Numbered from the stretch's first letter, positions 11,201 through 21,588 are shown. The stretch: 43,437 nucleotides of DNA from Chara braunii (GCA_003427395.1 BFEA01000018.1:6060976-6104412), one strand, 5' to 3'. Notes: generated from the letters alone by a model not told the origin. Program-made: numbers and translations.

Positions 11201-12469
11201 GACGGCTCAACCTTTTCAGCAGCGGATACTGCAGGGAGCTTTGGAGAGAGCTGGATTTCAAAAGGAGTTTTGAAGGTAAGAGATCTGTGGGACAATGCGA
11301 CCCAGGATTGGATTACTTTCCCCACACTTCGTCGTCTTCTCCCCCGACTACATAATGTGCGGCTGCACTTCGAAGCATTAAAAGCGGCTATCCCTCAGCA
11401 ATGGGTTACGCTCTTAAAGGAGACAGCACCTCTGAAGACGGGCACATGGCTCAGAGCCCCAACAACAGAAGAGAAGTTTTGGAGAATCCTTGCTCCGAAT
11501 TTGAACCAAGATACGAAGATTCAAGAGTGGCAACCACGACCACAAATGAATGATTCACTGCCCTTCGCGCGGCCTCTGCAACTGGTGGATGAAAGGACTG
11601 AGAGAGTGCAAGGAGATCAGGAGGAAGCTAGAGTCTGAACATCGTTAGATGCTAAAGGTAAAGAAATATGTCAAGGGGGCATTCTTACTTCGGATCTAAA
11701 GGTCGAACCCTACCTTTACGGATGGAGGGGGAAAGGAGGGAAACCAAACCAGATACCTTTGCCCTTTTATTCCTCAAAGGTAGGGAGAGAACAACAGCGG
11801 GCCAAGGTTACAAAAACACCTGCTACTTTGGCACTCAAGCGGTGGAACGACTACTGTCTGAACCTGTTATCAGTAGATGATTTGAGGTCCCTCTCGGCCC
11901 ATTTGAAGCGAATGACCAATCAGAAGACCAGAGCGTTACTTTGGCTTCAATCTTTGCAGGTAGTGGCCTCAGCCACCTGGCTAGCTTCGTGACGCATGAC
12001 AGTTTCCCAGACTTGCGCGCGATGCAAGTGGGCCTGGGAGTCTACAGTTCACCTGTGGTTACATTGCCCGATTTCAATTAGATTATGGCAATGGTGGAGG
12101 CATCATTGGAGGAACTTCACAACTCAAACCCCAAGACAGGTTCTTGAGTGGACCGACTCATGGATCTTGACTGGCGTAGCAGAAAAGTCAAAATTGCATG
12201 ACAGAGGCTGGGGCTATGTGGCCCAAACCTGTAGAGGCATTTGTATGAGGATACTGTGGCAGATCAGGAACGATGCCCTATTTAAGAACGAGCACTCGAC
12301 ATGGAAGCATACTCAGAACACAGTTAAAGCAGACATAAGGAATGTAATGTGGGCAGATTGGCAGAAAAAAGGTAAGCTTTGGTTTTCGACCACCTGGGCG
12401 ATTGGCAATCGGCTTTCCACAGTTAGCACTGACCTAAAGATGGAGATCGGCTCGTGGCTTAGGGCCTAA
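8235..12469 (+). pseudogene. LINE-A ORF2: endonuclease/reverse transcriptase, inactivated
   Basis: The start is the ATG at 8235, followed by RITSWNAQGL, the first motif of the AP-type endonuclease. Further endonuclease motifs are IQETKLD, AADWN, GFTW, RLDFF and SDHYP, ending near 9000. The reverse transcriptase follows: PGPDGIPMEF, GAFVKGRSIHEN, motif A LLIDMDKGYDKV, motif B SLRQGCPLAPLLF. Motif C reads ALANDL at 10361-10378, where an aspartate of the catalytic pair is Asn (AAC, 10370-10372). A zf-RVT-like C..C...H...C cluster (CARC...HLWLHC) lies near 12010-12070. In-frame stops are at 8409, 9326, 9722, 10967, 11636 and 11990. A frameshift near 9255-9275 moves the reading from the first frame to the second. 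Stops such as TGA in place of expected Trp/Arg codons fit transition decay. The mutated motif C would kill the polymerase even without the stops. Confidence 0.9.
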
Positions 12470-12826
12470 GGACTGAATGTCAAAGGGTTACTGTGCAGGA
12501 GAACACTCGAAGGTTCAAACAGTGACGAGGAGCCGATTTTAGACTCTTATGAAAGAAGGAAGGCTTTGCTCTAGGGACCTTTCGTGTGGGTATCCCATTA
12601 TATTTTTATTTGAGGTACTTTTGGGGACTGCGCAGATTTTGGTACTCTAGGTTGAGTTTCTCAGTAGCATTACAATCATAGTGGTAGGAGTGGTTGTAGG
12701 CTAGGTGAGTCTAGAAGCTAAACCGGCTGATCCTGCCGAGATAACTCCGGGTTGAATTGTGAGGTCCCCGGCCTCGTGACACGATTTCGAAATAAAGTTT
12801 GTTCGCATTAAAAAAAAAAAAAAAAA
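12470..12826 (+). other. LINE-A 3' UTR with poly(A) signal and tail
   Basis: The non-coding tail follows the ORF2 stop. AATAAA at 12791-12796 precedes the 17-base A-run 12810-12826. A segment from about 12714 to 12775 is shared with LINE-D. Confidence 0.8.
12761..12775 (+). other. Conserved LINE 3'-UTR hairpin (LINE-A copy)
   Basis: GAGGTC-CCC-GGCCTC folds into six pairs (one T-G) with a CCC loop. It is preceded by GGGTTGAATTGT, which is the same in all three LINE 3' ends here. The counterparts are 12884-12898 and 13254-13268 on the minus strand. Confidence 0.6.
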
Positions 12827-12827
12827 G

Positions 12828-12990
12828 TTTTTTTTTTTTTTTTTTTTATCAAAACGAAACCCTTTATTCATCTGTAAAAACTCGAGGCCGGGGACCCCAC
12901 AATTCAACCCGGAGTTATCCTGGCAGCATCAGCCAGTTTAGCTTTGGAGAAGGCTGATCTAGGCACAAAAATGACCAATTCTGGGCCGCT
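12828..12990 (-). mobile_element. LINE-D: 5'-truncated LINE 3' end, tail-to-tail with LINE-A
   Basis: On the minus strand the sequence matches the LINE-A 3' UTR (AAGCTAAAC, GGCTGAT, CTGCC, GATAACTCCGGGTTGAATTG). It carries its own AATAAA and a 20-base A-tail (T-run 12828-12847). Only the 3' UTR remains, the usual product of incomplete target-primed reverse transcription. Its tail touches the LINE-A tail with one G between. Confidence 0.75.
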
Positions 12991-13054
12991 GGCCTGAAAC
13001 CAAAAGAAAGTTTTTTGAGCCGCAATTCTTTGAAAGTTTGTGTGGCCATGCAAA

Positions 13055-13197
13055 ATTGTCGAAAACCGGGTTTTCGAGACACCGGGTTTTTGAGACAGCC
13101 TGTGTGGCAAGCCTCTTCGCTTAGAAATTCGAAATTTGGTGAGTGGGGGTAAGGTCGGGATGGACTAATGCTTGTCGTACCCTCAGGGGCGTTCGTC
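13055..13197 (-). mobile_element. Foldback-module fragment
   Basis: GTGAGTGGGGGTAAGGTCGG, CTTGTCGTACCCTCAGG and flanking TCGAAA blocks are the reverse complement of 4275-4360 with few differences. This is a dispersed copy of the interior of the 4 kb foldback element. It abuts the 3' end of LINE-B. Confidence 0.65.
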
Positions 13198-13253
13198 TTT
13201 TTACTGCATAAATAAGCACAGACGATATGTATTATTAAATCAACATAGTGTTC

Positions 13254-13268
13254 GAGGTCGGGGACCTC
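13254..13268 (-). other. Conserved LINE 3'-UTR hairpin (LINE-B copy)
   Basis: On the minus strand GAGGTC-CCC-GACCTC, six Watson-Crick pairs. Compared with LINE-A, a T-G pair is T-A here, so the stem is kept while the sequence changes. Confidence 0.6.
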
Positions 13269-13529
13269 ACAATTCAACCCTGGAGAATAAGCACAGCATA
13301 ACAGCAAATTGATACCAGACCAACCTGGCTAACCAACACAAGCACAAATAAAGGTACTACTTTGCTGCTCAACGACCTCTTACTAGTCTACAGTTCTACA
13401 AACCAGAACGACCACTATCTCAGTTAACCATCATGACTCTAACTCGAGTCTAGGTGATGTGAGTTCTGCAGACAAGGCTTCAACTTAACGACCGAGTGAC
13501 CAGGTAGGTTACGCCTTTCCTCTACTACC

Positions 13530-16500
13530 TTACTCCGACTGCAGCCATTTGGATACTACCAACTTCCCATTCAGGGATACTGCTGCCAAACGGTTATTCT
13601 TGACCCATGTCAGAAGAAACCACAGTCTGGCCTTATCCCGTTTCGAAGCTTCTGTGGCGAGGACTTTCCTCCTCCAATCCACGTTAATCATCTGGCGGAC
13701 GGTGACCTTCATCCCTGCCTTCAAAGCCGTATCCGAAAGATATCTTCTATTAAACAGCACTGAGTTCCTTTCCTTCCAGATCCACCATAACGCCGTTGCC
13801 GGAATGGTTGCTGCCACATAGCCCCACTCCTTATCATAAGACAGTGTGAGGGGGAGCTGCCCTGTGAGGGCCCAATCCAGGTCCCAGTTGATAGCTGTTG
13901 GGCCTCCCATGTTTTTCCAATGATAGGCCCACCACTGCCATATACGTTTCGAGAGTGGGCAGTTGCCCCATAGATGTTCTGAATTTTTCATTCCCCGATG
14001 GCATCTGGCGCATTGGATGTCCACCTCCATACCCCTCAGGAAGAGCGCCTCGGCATCAAGCGGGGCCACGTGGACGATCAGCCAGACAATGGCCGAGCAT
14101 CTAGTGTTGGGCAGCCTTCGACAAACACGCCACATGTTCTGATAATAGGCCACCGATAGAGTTGTGCCTGTGGGAGCTCGCGGGTGTGCCGCCTGGATCT
14201 TCACCGTTGAACTGCCCTGACTGCGTTTCAACTGCATCCCCAGGCGTGAGGAATACTTGTGAAGTTATGGCCTTCCCCGGGCATTTTCGCCCATCCATAC
14301 ATGACAATGTCCACCTGCATCAGTCTTATCGGGGTTCCATCCATGTATACGAATGGTTGGGCCGGGCCCCGAGTTGAGAAACGGACCGACACCCGCACCT
14401 CCTCTGTCTCCCACCGCCCTTGAATGGTCCGTTCTTCTTTGAACTTCAGAGAATCCAGCTTGCGTCCCTCTTTAACCTCCCTTTCCCACACTTCCACCTG
14501 ACCATTGCTCGATTGTTTATAGTATTCCTCACTGTTCCTCATTCTAAGGAGAGGCCGAGACCACATCTCCGTCGTTGCTGTTCCTGTTTCTGACAGCAAC
14601 TGCTTCCATTCCATGGGAATAGCTGCTATGATCTCCATCCTCCTGACTTCCACATGCCAAAGTCTACCCAGATTCGTACGCAAAGTCGTCATGGTCTTCC
14701 AGTCCGATTGCTGCTCGTCCCAAAGATCTTCGATCCGTAATACACCCCTTTCCACCCATGCTCTACCAAAACTTCCCTGACCCACTATCTGAAAGGGTGT
14801 CCCATCCGGCTTCGTAATCCATTCATTTTCAAATAACGGTTGTCGCAGCACTTCATCCTTGGTACGGGGTTCCCTTAGCAGATTTGGAGCGAGTGCTTTC
14901 CATGCCAATAGGACACCGTTCCAGAAAGCAGACTTCACCCTACGTCGTTGGTAGGGGTCCATTGTCAACAGAAGCCATACGTCCTCCCCTCTGCTGAGGT
15001 TCCATTCCTTTGCAAAAATATACTCAGCAAGGGCCATCCAGCTGCGACCTTCTGTGTCCATAGCTGCCTTCACTGGCCATTTGCACAGTAAGGCTGCATT
15101 CTGGCGCTCCGGGTCCAAAAGGCCCAGTCCACCTTCCTTCTTCGTAGCCGATATCTTATCCCATGCCAACTCTGACATAAAACCTTGTTGTTCCTCTGCG
15201 CCGGGCTTCCAGATGAATATGGCTGCAGATCTTCTGATGCCTTTTGTTGTTCCCTTACTCAGTTTCCTCACCGAACCCGCGTACCACAGCTGGGAGAAGA
15301 CTGTTGCGTTAAGAACCAAGACTCTCCCGAAAAGCGACAGATCGTAGATGTCCTTCCAAGTCTGAATTCTCCATTCCACCCGTTCCACCAAGATCCTATC
15401 TTGCACATCACCATAATCATTCAACGATACTTGGACTCCGAGGAATCTTTCGGAGCAGTCAGCAAGAATCTTCTTCATTCCCAAATCCACACTAATCGAA
15501 AACAGGTTGGGTAAAAAATACACTGATTTTAGCCAATTGACCTCAGCCTCACATAGTTCGCAATATTCACCTAATATCCTTCTTACGGTCGCCAGGGATT
15601 CTGCTGTGTTCCAAGATACTATCGTCAAGTCATCTGCTAACGCACTGCTTTTAAACTGGATGTGACCGCGCACTCTTAATCCTTCCACCTGTGAGTTCTT
15701 CCCGACGTTATTGAGCAACACGTCCATTTGTAGGACAAACAATAGTGGCGCCAAAGGGCAGCCTTGTCTCAGCGAGCGGGTCAGAGGGAATGCCGCTGAG
15801 ATTTTTCCGTTAATCATAACTGAGGCTGTGGCGTGGAAGTACATTGCTTTCACCCATGTGCATAATTGTGTGTCGATGCCCATATGCTTCAAAGTGGTTA
15901 GGACAAAGGTCCAGCTCACGCTGTTGTAGGCTTTCTCCAAGTCAAGGAGGAGGACCGCCATATCAAGGTTTTCTTCTGCAATGACCTCCATTGCCTCCAC
16001 GACAGATACTATGTTTTCCAAAATAGATCTGCCCTTAACGAAGGCCCCCTGATCCATTCCTACTAAATCCGGTAAATAATCCGCCAACCTGATGGCTAAA
16101 GTTTTTACCAGCAGTTTGTACACTGTGTTTAGGAGAGAAATAGGGCGCCAATTCCGGATATTGCTTTTGTCCCCTTTTTTGAACAAGAGTGCGATGATCC
16201 CTTTAGTCATACAGGCTGGCAGCTACGTCCCTAATAACACCCCAGTATAAACTTCTACTAAATCCGAACAGAACAAGTGCCAGCAGGAGAGAAAAAATTC
16301 AATGGGTAAGCCATCCTCCCCTGGCGCTTTCCCCTTTGACATTTGACCAGCTGCATGCGTGAGTTCTTCGACGGTAATCGGTCTATCCAGGGCCAGGCGC
16401 CCTTGAGTAGAGATTCTGACATTCGTATTAACCCAAAAAGAAGACGACTCTGCCAAGTTGCGATCGGCCTCTTCTACCGTATTACGGGAAGTCAAGATAT

Positions 16501-17761
16501 CTCTAAAATAGACGCACGCATATTGTGTACTCTTCCGCAGGTTGGGGTCAAAGAGGTGGGCCAGTTCTTTCATAATCCTGTGCTGGGGGGTCTGACGATT
16601 GACTAACGCGAATGTCTCTTTCGACATTCTGTCCAACTTTTCCATGCCCTTTATCTTACACCTCTCCTGCCATATTCTTTGCTTGTTCAGTTGGATGGCT
16701 TCCCATTTTTCTAGCCAGCGGACACGTTCTCTTGCCCAAAAAATGTCTGAGACTGGATGAGCACCCATCGATGCTTCCGCCTCCTCAATCTTTCTCCTGC
16801 ATGTCTGTTATTCCTTATTCCTAAAATGAGTTTTCATGATTGAGATGACGAGCAGGCCTTTGGATATAATCTGAAGACCTGTTGTTAACCACTCACCTGT
16901 TGATGGGAAATGGGTCTTGGCCGACTGCCAGGATTTATTTTGCTGTTGAACCCAAGAGATCACGCCAGGGTCCTTCAAGTTGTCCGTGTTTAATCTGAAA
17001 AAAAACCTTTCTCTGTCAATGCAGGGTCCTGGGGCAAACCGAGCAAGCAGGGGATAATGATCTGAGAGCGGATCCACCATTGTATCAATTGTAAGCAGTG
17101 ATTCCCAGGCCGAAGCCCTCAGAAACATCATGTCCAATCGATGCTGATTTCTTGCCACAGTGGTCCTTCTACTCGCGGGATGCCATGTGAACCCGTACTC
17201 CTCCGGGTGAGTAACCCGGTATGCATCAATCAGATCTTGACCCTCTAACAGTGCCAACAGCAGTTTGGCATCTGACCGAATGGGTCGGACCTCCAACGTA
17301 TCAAGACCTGGGTTTAGTATCACGTTCCAATCCCCAACCATAACCAAGTTATCCACATCCGGTATTGCCTCTACTAAGTTTGAGAAAAAACGCAATCTCT
17401 CTCGACGCTCTGATGGAGCGTACACGCACATGAAAGCCCACATTTCATCGGCTACAACCCCTTTGATCCAAACCCAATGCCCCCAATTATCAAAGCATTC
17501 ATCTACCCATTCGAAATCCAGATTCCTGTGAATTAGAATCGTTGTTCCCCCTTTCGTTCCATCTGCTGGCGCCCACAATTGTGGGCCATCCCACCACCGT
17601 CCGAGCTCTGCTATTCTCTGCGAGTCTAATTTGGTTTCCTGCAAGCATATAACCTGGGCTCGCCGTGTGTGAATCCAGGTTTTCAGTCTGCCGCGTTTGT
17701 CCCGCCCATTCTTGTCTACTAATCCCCTAACGTTCCAGGATGCAACTGAAATTTTGTTCAT
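13530..17761 (-). pseudogene. LINE-B ORF2: endonuclease/reverse transcriptase/zf-RVT
   Basis: The ATG at 17761 starts MNKISVASWNVRGL. Endonuclease motifs ICLQETKLD, VGDWN, GFTWHP, RLDMMFL and SDHYP occupy roughly residues 5-240. Reverse transcriptase motifs follow: GEDGLPIEFF, RPISLLN, GAFVKGRSI, motif A LLLDLEKAYNSV, motif B LRQGCPLAPLLF, and an intact catalytic pair in motif C (ALADDLT; GATGAC complement at 15629-15634). The C-terminal zinc cluster CARC...HLWGNC lies near 14000. Lesions seen are an in-frame TAA at 16810-16808, an in-frame TAG at 16225-16223, and a frameshift near 14228-14237. Otherwise one frame runs about 1,410 codons. In the family ORF2p nicks the target and reverse-transcribes the element RNA. 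The copy is inactive as it stands. Confidence 0.92.
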
Positions 17762-18651
17762 GACGCCGGGGCATGGTCGAAATGATTATGGATGCGACCA
17801 TTACCTTTGGATGTCGCTGGGGTTTTCCTGCGTCTAGCTTTCCCAGACTCAGTAGCCCACGAGCCCCAAGGGGAGGTGAGACTGTCCCTAAAGAACAGGG
17901 AGGACAGATTGCGACCTTTGAGCTTGCTGTTGCATTCTGCAACGAATTCAGCAGATAAGCCATCATCCAAGCAGATCCGTGCCAAATTCGGGTTATCTAT
18001 TCGGTCAAACCAATGTCCTGAAGCCCAAACCACTCCTTTTTCCAGGACTGGGTAGGCATCAGGCGGAAGTCGCAGATCCACGAAAGGCACGTATAGCCTG
18101 TGCCACCGACCCAATGGATCCTGTCGCACCGCTCTTCCCATCGTGACGTTCGGGACCACTCTGCACGGGAAGCGGTTATTCAACTGCTGCTTCACACAAT
18201 TCAAAATCATTTCATTATTCGGAGGCAGATCCGTGGGAAAAGTGGCCATGAGCAGGCCACCATCCCCTGAGTCATAGCAGAGGACAAGAGTCCCTTTTGC
18301 ATCCGGAACACAGATCACCGGAACGATCCGTTTGAGCGCAGTGCCTGCTTCTCTTCCTATCGATGTCATCCCTGTTTTGGGTTCAAGTCCCGGATCATTG
18401 TTGAAATGCTGGTTCTGTTGCCACAGAGATTCTGTAGCCGGATGAATCAATGAGGCTGAGGACTCACCTTCTGAGAAGCCCAGCGACCTGGATGATTTCT
18501 CCCCATCAAGCCCTTCCACCCTGGTTCTTCATTGTTTAGTTGGGCACTTGTCCTTCCTTATGCTAAGATCTGCCAACGAACCTTGTGCTTCCTCCATTCT
18601 CCCTTGCTGCTGAGGGTCAAGCACGACTGCCGGGACCAAAACTTGCTCATG
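17758..18651 (-). pseudogene. LINE-B ORF1, C-terminal part
   Basis: An open frame ends at 17758 and overlaps the ORF2 start by ATGA. No ATG starts the uninterrupted part: its first in-frame possibility is a GTG at 18519. The frame continues upstream past one TGA (near 18505-18530) to about 18651, so this is the back half of ORF1 rather than a complete gene. It aligns with the 7412-8167 domain of LINE-A ORF1 (VPVICVPDAKG; LNNRFPCRVVPN). The zinc-knuckle half is absent. Confidence 0.7.
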
Positions 18652-18666
18652 CGAAAAAAAAAAGAG

Positions 18667-19557
18667 GAGGGGCGCGGAAACGGGCGCCCGGTAGCGCTCC
18701 GCTACGCGTCGCCGGTAGTAGTTCGCCGGCGCTCTTCCGTCACTTTCATGCGGTCGCAGTGTGAAAGTGAGGCAACCACCACCTCGCGTCTTCTGATGAC
18801 GCCAACCACCTCACCGAGCTTGGGAGGTGAAGGGGTTGACGAAGGGTCCTTATGAAGAAGATATAGCACCTATGTGAAGGAGACGAACTGACGTGCGCCA
18901 TGTTGGCCCCCGTCCCAAGGTGAACAAGGGTAAACTCGGAGTTATCGTGGAGGTTATCGGTAGGAGAGAGATTTGGGAAATCGAAGCTGGGAGCATGGGA
19001 GATTATCGTGGAGAATATCGGCTGTATAGTTGGGCTCCGGCTTACAAGGAGCGGGAGAGTGGCTCAGTTAGTCCTATCACTCACTGGGACGGTAAGAGTC
19101 GGATACTTGGGGTGCTTTGTATGGGAGATTTCCCAGCAGAATCTCGTGTTTAGAGATTAGACTCCCCAAGTAGGGTGCGGCTTCTTCGCGAGGACAGATC
19201 GTATTCGAGCTCGGTTAAGGCTGAGGGGGCTCTGTCTCTAACGACCACCGCTGACCAGAACAGTTACAAGGAGCGTTGACGCACCCAAGATATGGGCAAC
19301 AGAAGACGGGACTTCCAGTATTGAACTGCCAGAGTCGGATTGATGGTAAAAGGTTTCTCTCCTCTTCCCTACCCCACTCTTCGGAACGGGTTGGTATTTA
19401 TCGGTCTATTTTACCTGGCCTCACATGTAGGATATTTAGTAACAGAGTAATAAACGCGGCTTAGGATTATAGTACTTAGTAGGTCTCTCTTTTTTTTTTT
19501 TGCTTGTTGACGTTAGCATTTACCCTGTGAATTTTGCTGAGAAACCCCTATTTATAG
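18667..19557 (+). other. Putative LINE-C 5' untranslated region
   Basis: No convincing frame. Short inverted repeats occur (GTAGCGCTCCGCTACGCG near 18692-18712; CACTTTC/GAAAGTG near 18740-18765). A T-run lies at 19490-19501. Assignment as LINE 5' UTR rests only on its position upstream of ORF1. Confidence 0.35.
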
Positions 19558-20382
19558 GATGGCTGCCCCGGGGATGAAGAAGAAGAACGGATTCGAACAT
19601 TGATAAGTAAATGCTTGGAGGATGGAGTGTTCCCTGAGGGATTGGACCATGGTACGTGTGTAATCGAAGGTCGTACGGCCAAAATCACTTTGAACCCAAA
19701 AATCGATGATGTGGTGGTCCGGTGGTTGAAGGAGAGGACGGTAGTCGTTGTTTTTCAGGACGACGCAAAAAGCCTTCCGAATAAAATTAAGGAGATGTTG
19801 ATCTGTATTTATGAGGATGGTTGGCACGCAAATCCAGCGGTCAACCCATCGCTCAAGAGAGGAAGGATTAAGTTCGAAGGGGCTAACGTCTTCTCATATG
19901 TGGCAACAACGAAAGAGATAGCAGATTACATGATCAATAAGGGTTTGGATAGGATCACTCTGAACACTCAAGGGAACTCCAATGCCACTTACCCTGTTGT
20001 CTTCCGGAGATGGGCAACAAAGAAAGAGTTAGATGACCTCAAATCCCAGGAAGCTGCCGGGAAATTTTGGGTGATGGCAATTAGGGTTTCTTTGAGAGCC
20101 ATGTTCCATCTGCACTGGGCTATAGAAAACTCCATGTCCAAAATTATTATATATCCACCACAGAAGGACGCTCACTTTCCCCACCTGATGAACGTGAAAG
20201 TGGACTTAGTTGCTGAAGGCAGGCAAACATGGAAAGACAAAGTGGAGTTTGAAAAAGACGGGGAGCAGTTCAAATTGGAATTCATCTCTCAAGCAACGGA
20301 ATGGTGCAAGAAGTGCAGGTGGTTCTACCACACTGAGGATAACCTGATCTGCCCGCACCACCCTCACCACCACACCACTTAA
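19558..20382 (+). pseudogene. LINE-C ORF1, N-terminal domain with zinc knuckle
   Basis: The frame is open from 19558 (after a TAG) to 20382. It lacks an in-frame ATG at its start: the ATG at 19559 is in another frame and closes quickly, which suggests a one-base indel in the acidic GATGAAGAAGAAGAA stretch. The protein parallels LINE-A ORF1: LISKCLEDGVFPEG against LMQDCYHEGILPKG, YVATTKEIADYM against YITSTKAIVEYL, and the terminal CX2CX4HX6C knuckle (EWCKKCRWFYH). Function by homology: RNA binding by a LINE ORF1 protein. It ends in a His-rich tail. Confidence 0.7.
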
Positions 20383-21048
20383 GGGCCTACGGCCCCATCC
20401 GGTTCTCATCAGGCCCCACAATTCACTTCACCCATTCCCGGCGGATCAGCAGCACCTTCTGCAGGCTATCCAGGCCCGGCAGGACCTAGAGGAACTAGTC
20501 CTCGACCATCTATTCAATTGTTTCCTGCTGGGGTCAGACCTCCCTCCTCGTCAAAGGCAGCAGGACCCCCACCGGCCTTTTCCTCCTCGCCCCCTCCGGG
20601 GACAAGTTCAAGAACGCAGGTGCCTCATCCCTTTGTCCCACCAGGCACTTCAGGTTGGCAACCACCCGTGGGGGCTGCACCGTGGTTCGCATTTCAGACC
20701 ACCCGCGTATCAGCCAGGGGTTAATCCCGGGACAAGCGGGTCGTGGGTTAATGGTCAAATGGGAAGCGGGCTTTTTAACGGAAAGGTCCACATGCCGGGG
20801 CCGATTCGGGGACTGGGTCCTGGTCCAGCCACGGACCCAACAAGTCCATATCGTACACGCAGTAATCCGGCATATGAACCCGAACCTCCTCCCCGGAGAA
20901 CAAAGACGAACAATAATGTTTCTGCAAATCCGCCCGAGCAACAACCCAAGAGCTCAGCGGAGCCTATAAGGCAGTCGTCCCCGCCGGCCAGTCCTTGCAG
21001 TAAAGACAAAGGGCCGGCAGACCCGGTTGGTTCCGTGCACCAACAGCT
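20383..21048 (+). pseudogene. LINE-C Pro/Ser-rich ORF1 linker, frame broken
   Basis: Proline-, serine- and glycine-rich coding-like sequence continues in alternating frames: one open segment to 20724, another from about 20633 with RGLGPGPATDP and PEPPPRRTKTNNN. It would link the ORF1 N-terminal and C-terminal domains. The frame changes mark it as decayed. It stops at the junction with the foldback module at about 21049. Confidence 0.45.
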
Positions 21049-21187
21049 CCATCTTGCTTTCACAAGTGCGTGCACTCTACAGTGCTGTGTGGCGAAGGGG
21101 GGGCAAACTGGCGAATGGAGGCTGTCGAATTTGTTCTGACAGCCGTCGAATTTTTTGGCCTTTCGACTGTGGTGTGGCGAGGCCCTG
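21049..21187 (-). mobile_element. Foldback-module copy at the LINE-C break
   Basis: TTTCACAAGTGCGTGCACTC, TGCTGTGTGGCGAAGGGGGG, CTGTCGAATTT and the terminal GTGGTGTGGCGAGGCCCT are the reverse complement of 4139-4275. The element occupies the exact place where LINE-C stops. Confidence 0.7.
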
Positions 21188-21203
21188 AATCTTCTGCAGA
21201 AGA

Positions 21204-21328
21204 TGGGCCCTCGCAGCACTACTCTGCAAATGTGCAAAATGAGACTGAATTCACCGCTGGAACATGGAAAGATACTATACCATCTTTTTTGTCTTTTGTG
21301 CATCTGGAGACTAGTGCATCGAGGCCCA
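21204..21328. mobile_element. Foldback element ending in TGGGCC
   Basis: The left end TGGGCCCTCGCAGCACTACTC pairs imperfectly with the right end ACTAGTGCATCGAGGCCCA. It contains AACATGGAAAGAT and a TTTTTTGTCTTTTGTGCAT block, both recurring in the next element. Confidence 0.55.
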
Positions 21329-21379
21329 TGGCGTATATGTTTTTGGGCCTCGCTCCAAATGTGCAAAACGAGAGTGAGG

Positions 21380-21588
21380 GCGTCGCTGCACTACTCTTGA
21401 AATGCACAAAAGACAAAAATCATGTCGCTGTATCTTTCCATGTTCTAACGGAAGATTCACTCTCGTTTGGCGCATCTCGAGAGTAGTGCAGCGAGGCCCT
21501 GAATCTTGTGCAGAACATGGAAAGACCCAGCCTTCCACTGCAATGATTTTTGTCTTTTGTGCATGTCGAGAGTAGTGCAGCGAGGCCC
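21380..21588. mobile_element. Foldback element with nested inverted repeats
   Basis: The arm 21380-21423 (GTCGCTGCACTACTC, ATGCACAAAAGACAAAAAT) is inverted at 21543-21588. Inside it CTTTCCATGTTCT (21434-21446) is inverted at 21512-21524. The ends read GGGC..TCGCTGCAC. No coding capacity. Confidence 0.65.

Larger units (their letters stand above)
5280..12826 (+). mobile_element. LINE-A: near full-length, inactivated L1-like LINE
   Basis: The order is 5' region, ORF1 (RNA-binding protein), ORF2 (AP endonuclease, reverse transcriptase, zf-RVT), 3' UTR with AATAAA (12791-12796) and an A-tail (12810-12826). This is the plant L1-type layout. The 5' boundary is not fixed: the foldback mosaic ends somewhere near 5260, and no target duplication could be found because the 3' flank is another LINE tail. 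Both ORFs carry stops and frameshifts, so the copy is dead. Its relatives in the window are LINE-B, LINE-C and LINE-D. Confidence 0.85.
13198..18655 (-). mobile_element. LINE-B: better-preserved L1-like LINE, minus strand
   Basis: Reading leftwards from 18655: the C-terminal part of ORF1, then ORF2 (17761 to 13530), then a 3' UTR with the conserved hairpin (13254-13268). The 5' part of ORF1 is missing, so the element is 5'-truncated near 18655 at an A-run. The 3' end near 13198 has only a short A stretch and merges with a foldback fragment. No target duplication was identified. It is homologous to LINE-A throughout but with far fewer lesions, so it is probably the younger of the two. Confidence 0.85.
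18667..21048 (+). mobile_element. LINE-C: 5' portion of a third LINE
   Basis: A non-coding 5' region (18667-19557), ORF1 (19558-20382) and a Pro-rich ORF1 continuation to about 21048 are followed directly by a foldback fragment. ORF2 is missing, so the element is broken at its 3' side. It is head-to-head with LINE-B. Its true 5' end is not resolved. Confidence 0.65.

Noticed and set aside
12722-12740. GGCTGATCCTGCC in the LINE-A 3' UTR resembles the start of 18S rRNA (GGTTGATCCTGCC).
   Set aside because: Only about 13 bases match and the sequence that follows is not rRNA. LINE-D has a further diverged form. Treated as coincidence.
18517-18519. GTG at 18519 as the start of a complete LINE-B ORF1.
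   Set aside because: The frame continues upstream past a single TGA with clear coding character, so this is the middle of a truncated ORF1.
18780-18810. TTCTGATGACGCC as a second hammerhead core.
   Set aside because: There is no stem II and no GAAA at the required distance.
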